This document shows positions 7,542 through 9,661 of a stretch of DNA of 9,661 nt, piece after piece. The translations under genes and the position numbers were made by a program. The stretch is from JANWKA01 sp035533815 (GTDB lineage: Bacteria; Bacteroidota; Bacteroidia; Chitinophagales; Chitinophagaceae). Location: NCBI GenBank assembly GCA_035533815.1, contig DATLTB010000025.1, positions 1 to 9,661 of the forward strand. Reading direction: 5' to 3'. The notes under the pieces were generated by a model. It searched no databases. It worked only from the letters and a program-made list of their open reading frames with translations, and was not told the DNA's origin. Each line of letters starts with the position of its first letter. Within the stretch, counting starts at the first letter, position 1.

Positions 7542-8272
7542 GGATTGATCCGGTCATAGAAACTGCATATCCTGACGATGGCAGCTCCCGGGTCTCTGCG
7601 GAACCTGATCCTGCTCTTCCTGAAATCAGCCTTGACCTGATTTTTCTTATCCGCAAATATCCTCCACATAGCGGATTTGCTCCCCACCTGGATAAACCGT
7701 TTACCTGCCCGGATATAATACCGGCTACTTAGGTCAAAATTCCTGATGGCAGTCACACCGGAATACGTGGTCTGCAGAGACTTGGACCAGTGGGCAAGCA
7801 CTTCATGGGGACCGGAGTAAAGAAGTTCATAATAGCCGGGAAGCAGGCCCCGGCCACTGTCCTTCGCAATCCGGATAAAGGTATGCCCGGCTACCTTGAA
7901 CCAGTCTAATGCCGCCTCACCCAGGATGATCTGGGTGGTGCTGTCATAACTGCGGATTACCACTACTCCCCGCATAATATCATAGCGAATAGGAACCTGG
8001 TTGTATTGTATCCCATGATACAGGACTGATCCATCCATCCATTGGTCCGAGTTAAAAAAAGGATTCCCGGTTACCGGTAACTGGTAAGCGATATAGTCCA
8101 CGCCATTATAAAGGGGGGATTCCGTACCGGTAAATTGCCTGTACACCCTAACTGCATCATCCAGGCGGCCAATATACAAACTGCTGTCTGGGCTGCTGTT
8201 TTGGCCATCTGCCGTCAACATTAAAGGGATAAAATAAGCACAATAAAGCAGTGTAATATAGAAGATCTTCAT
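7538..8272 (-). CDS. Secreted protein of unknown function, first gene of the envelope operon
   Basis: I do not recognise a named family. The 244-residue product starts with a signal peptide (hydrophobic 3-19, likely cleavage after ADGQ at 21-24), has no further membrane segment and no lipobox, so it is probably periplasmic. The mature part has a motif-rich central region: LYNGVDYIAY (54-63), GNPFFNSDQWMDGSVLYHGI (69-88), YNQVPIRYD (90-98) and a basic, helical C-terminus (KKNQVKADFRKSRIRFRRDP, 209-228) ending in a Phe-Tyr-Asp motif. The order YNG..Y / G-PFF / G-V-Y-G--Y--V---YD resembles hypothetical secreted proteins I associate with Bacteroidota genomes, but no function follows. Its TGA overlaps the receptor ATG (ATGA), giving strong evidence of co-translation with the receptor. 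It could be an assembly factor or periplasmic accessory of that receptor; this is inference. Confidence 0.85.
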   Translation of the reverse strand: MKIFYITLLYCAYFIPLMLTADGQNSSPDSSLYIGRLDDAVRVYRQFTGTESPLYNGVDYIAYQLPVTGNPFFNSDQWMDGSVLYHGIQYNQVPIRYDIMRGVVVIRSYDSTTQIILGEAALDWFKVAGHTFIRIAKDSGRGLLPGYYELLYSGPHEVLAHWSKSLQTTYSGVTAIRNFDLSSRYYIRAGKRFIQVGSKSAMWRIFADKKNQVKADFRKSRIRFRRDPGAAIVRICSFYDRINP

Positions 8273-8401
8273 GCCTTGTTTCTATACCAATGTAGTTAAA
8301 TATGCAGATCATCCCTAAAAAATATGATAAAAAGGTTGATCAGGCAGATCTCCTGTAGATGCTACCATGCAGAAAAGACAAACTGGCAAATCAGATTAGG
8401 A

Positions 8402-9391
8402 TCAGAGCCAGTTTTTACCCAGGAGATATTCAGCGATCTGAATGGCATTCGTAGCTGCCCCCTTCCTGAGGTTGTCTGAAACTACCCAAAGGTTCAATGT
8501 CCTGGGCTGCGATTCATCCCGGCGGATACGGCCTACAAACACCTCATCCCTGCCATGTGCATCCCTGGGCATGGGATATTTAAGATGCTTTACGTCATCG
8601 TAAACCACCACCCCGGGGGCATTGGATAATATCGCCCTCACTTCATCGAGATCAAATTCCTGGGCAAATTCTACATTGATTGCTTCGCTATGGGCTCCCA
8701 TAACCGGGATACGGACCGTGGTGGAAGTGATCCGCAAATCATCGGCTTCCATGATTTTGCGGGTCTCATTCACCATTTTCATTTCTTCCCTGGTATACCC
8801 GTTTTCCAGGAAAATATCAATATGGGGAAGGGCGTTCAGGTCGATGGGATAAGGATAAGCCATCTCACCCTGTACCCCCTGTCTTTCATTCATCAACTGC
8901 CTAACGGCCTTCATACCGGTCCCGGAAACAGACTGGTAGGTGGAAACCACGATACGTCTGGCTGTATATCGCCGGTGCAAAGGATTAAGGGCAACCACCA
9001 TCTGTATGGTGGAACAGTTGGGATTGGCGATGATGCGATCCTCCGCGGAAAGTACGGCAGCATTGACCTCAGGGACCACCAGCTTTTTGTCCGGGTCCAT
9101 TCTCCAGGCCGAGGAATTGTCAATCACTGTAATTCCGGCCTTTGCAAAACGCGGGGCCAGTTCCAAAGAGGTGTTTCCCCCTGCAGAAAAAAGAGCCAGG
9201 GCTGGTTTTTCCCCGATAGCCGTCTCCGCATCCACCACTTTCCAGCTTTTTCCCCGGAATGACACTTCTTTCCCCAGGGACCTGGATGAAGCAACGGCAA
9301 TCAGCGCTGATACCGGGAAACTGCGTTCCTGCAGCACCTGCAACATCTTGGATCCAACAAGGCCGGTGGCCCCCACGACAGCGACTTTCAT
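8402..9391 (-). CDS. asd: Aspartate-semialdehyde dehydrogenase
   Basis: The 329-residue enzyme catalyses NADPH-dependent reductive dephosphorylation of L-4-aspartyl phosphate to L-aspartate-4-semialdehyde in the cytoplasm, the branch point to lysine/diaminopimelate, threonine and methionine. The N-terminal Rossmann fold shows GATGLVG at 7-13. The catalytic cysteine is Cys126 in NPNCSTIQ, Gln153 lies in QSVSGTG (153-159), and the active-site histidine is His234 in GAHSEA. The family's substrate-binding arginine is likely Arg227 (VRIPV). The C-terminal VSDNLRKGAATNAIQIAEYL (304-323) is characteristic. Length matches the shorter Gram-positive/Bacteroidota type. The ATG at 9391 gives an immediate MKVAVVGATG start. 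It stands alone: 129 nt separate it from the envelope operon downstream, and tnpB diverges upstream, so it is probably monocistronic. Confidence 0.98.
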   Translation of the reverse strand: MKVAVVGATGLVGSKMLQVLQERSFPVSALIAVASSRSLGKEVSFRGKSWKVVDAETAIGEKPALALFSAGGNTSLELAPRFAKAGITVIDNSSAWRMDPDKKLVVPEVNAAVLSAEDRIIANPNCSTIQMVVALNPLHRRYTARRIVVSTYQSVSGTGMKAVRQLMNERQGVQGEMAYPYPIDLNALPHIDIFLENGYTREEMKMVNETRKIMEADDLRITSTTVRIPVMGAHSEAINVEFAQEFDLDEVRAILSNAPGVVVYDDVKHLKYPMPRDAHGRDEVFVGRIRRDESQPRTLNLWVVSDNLRKGAATNAIQIAEYLLGKNWL

Positions 9392-9423
9392 GTAATGATG
9401 TTTTTGCGCTTAAAAAGCCAGGC

Positions 9424-9460
9424 CGGAGATTTAACCCCGGTAATTTAAGGGGAAGCTCCG
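9424..9460 (-). promoter_or_regulatory. asd: Imperfect stem-loop in the asd 5' leader
   Basis: On the minus strand an outer stem CGGAG/CTCCG (9460-9456 with 9428-9424) encloses an inner stem CCCC/GGGG (9452-9449 with 9438-9435) with an asymmetric internal loop. It lies between the candidate promoter and the asd start, about 33 nt before the ATG. A run of five U follows 7 nt after the stem, too far for a standard terminator. No leader ORF with ATG is seen. It could be an attenuator, a binding site or chance. Confidence 0.35.
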
Positions 9461-9477
9461 CGATGGTAAAAAGTCCG

Positions 9478-9485
9478 CAAAGATA
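9478..9485 (-). promoter_or_regulatory. asd: Candidate -7 promoter element for asd
   Basis: The minus strand reads TATCTTTG here, a full match to the Bacteroidota consensus TAnnTTTG. A start site some 6-7 nt downstream would give an asd leader of about 80 nt that includes the stem-loop at 9424-9460. The -33 region is not a clear TTG match, so support is moderate. Confidence 0.45.
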
Positions 9486-9519
9486 CCCATTGCAGGAATT
9501 AAATACGGTAATATATATC

Positions 9520-9550
9520 TATTGGGACAAATCCAGTAATTTTGTCAATG
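9520..9550 (+). promoter_or_regulatory. tnpB: Hairpin covering the tnpB start codon
   Basis: GACAAA at 9526-9531 pairs perfectly with TTTGTC at 9541-9546 around a 9-nt loop. After a 2-nt bulge (GG, 9524-9525) the stem continues with ATT/AAT (9521-9523 with 9547-9549) and a final T-G wobble. The ATG (9548-9550) is therefore inside the stem. It could reduce TnpB translation from transcripts entering from outside, as a 5' stem-loop does for tnpA of IS200, or be part of the element's left-end structure. Confidence 0.45.
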
Positions 9551-9661
9551 CTTAAAGCCTACAAATACAGGATTTATCCGACCAGGGAACAGCAGGTGCT
9601 GATGAATAAGACTTTTGGCTGTACCCGGTATGTGTATAATACCTGTCTGTATCTGCGAAAA
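9548..9661 (+). CDS. tnpB: IS200/IS605-family TnpB (OrfB), N-terminal fragment cut by the window edge
   Basis: The 38 residues visible begin MLKAYKYRIYPTREQQVLMN and continue KTFGCTRYVYNTCLYLRK. This is the characteristic N-terminal helix-turn-helix segment of TnpB: a K-A-Y-K-Y-R-I-Y-P-T start, then F-G-C-x-R-x-V-Y-N. TnpB proteins are RNA-guided nucleases of IS200/IS605 and IS607-type elements, related to Cas12, and promote element retention; the RuvC-like catalytic residues and zinc finger lie beyond the window. The gene diverges from asd with 156 nt between start codons. No tnpA is seen on this side, so the element is either tnpB-only or has tnpA to the right. Whether the gene is intact cannot be judged. 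The left boundary of the element must fall between asd and 9547, probably right of the asd promoter. Confidence 0.9.
   Translation, partial: MLKAYKYRIYPTREQQVLMNKTFGCTRYVYNTCLYLRK

Noticed and set aside
8287..8294. TACATTGG on the minus strand as a promoter for the envelope operon
   Set aside because: It misses the TAnnTTTG consensus by one base, would leave a leader of only about 8 nt and has no -33 partner. The operon promoter is probably in 8273-8401 or upstream but is not identified.
8331..8400. Possible terminator after asd (CAGG/CCTG and AGATCT palindromes)
   Set aside because: Stems are only 4-6 bp, interrupted, and not followed by a U-run, so there is no support for an intrinsic terminator.
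8690..9262. 190-codon open frame on the plus strand
   Set aside because: It is wholly antisense to asd, whose catalytic motifs are intact; the translation has no recognisable domain.
9259..9555. 98-codon plus-strand frame running from asd into the tnpB start
   Set aside because: It begins antisense to asd and ends inside the tnpB start in another frame; no family resemblance.

Overview
This window comes from a member of the Bacteroidota, most likely a Chitinophagaceae-like or Sphingobacteria-like organism with mid-range G+C coding DNA. The evidence is an STN/carboxypeptidase-D-like TonB-dependent receptor next to a DUF4249 lipoprotein, a Bacteroidota-type HU protein, the lack of Shine-Dalgarno sequences before the start codons, and matches to the TAnnTTTG -7 promoter element. 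Assignment below phylum is inference.

All genes except the last lie on the minus strand. From left to right: a membrane-anchored TPR protein cut by the left edge (1-692); an HU-family DNA-binding protein (722-1009) directly upstream of it in transcription; a 229-bp AT-rich gap with two overlapping A/T-rich inverted repeats; a compact four-gene envelope operon (8272 down to 1239); a 129-bp gap; aspartate-semialdehyde dehydrogenase asd (8402-9391) with a possible structured leader; and, diverging on the plus strand at the right edge, the first 38 codons of an IS200/IS605-type TnpB (9548-9661).

The envelope operon is the main feature. In transcription order it encodes a secreted protein of unknown function (244 aa), an STN-type TonB-dependent outer-membrane receptor (923 aa), a DUF4249 lipoprotein (376 aa) and a secreted protein with macroglobulin-like regions and a TonB-plug-like segment but no room for a beta-barrel (797 aa). 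The junctions are a 4-nt ATGA overlap, a 2-nt gap and a 4-nt gap, so the four are almost certainly co-transcribed and translationally coupled. The likely picture is a TonB-driven outer-membrane uptake or processing complex in which the DUF4249 lipoprotein and the macroglobulin/plug-like protein are accessories of the receptor. The substrate cannot be read from the sequence, and no sigma/FecR regulator, peptidase or glycoside hydrolase is present in the window to suggest it.

I found no rRNA, tRNA or CRISPR array. The least ordinary signals are the barrel-less plug-like protein, matched C8 homopolymers in two adjacent surface-protein genes, the AT-rich overlapping palindromes, and a hairpin that buries the tnpB start codon.
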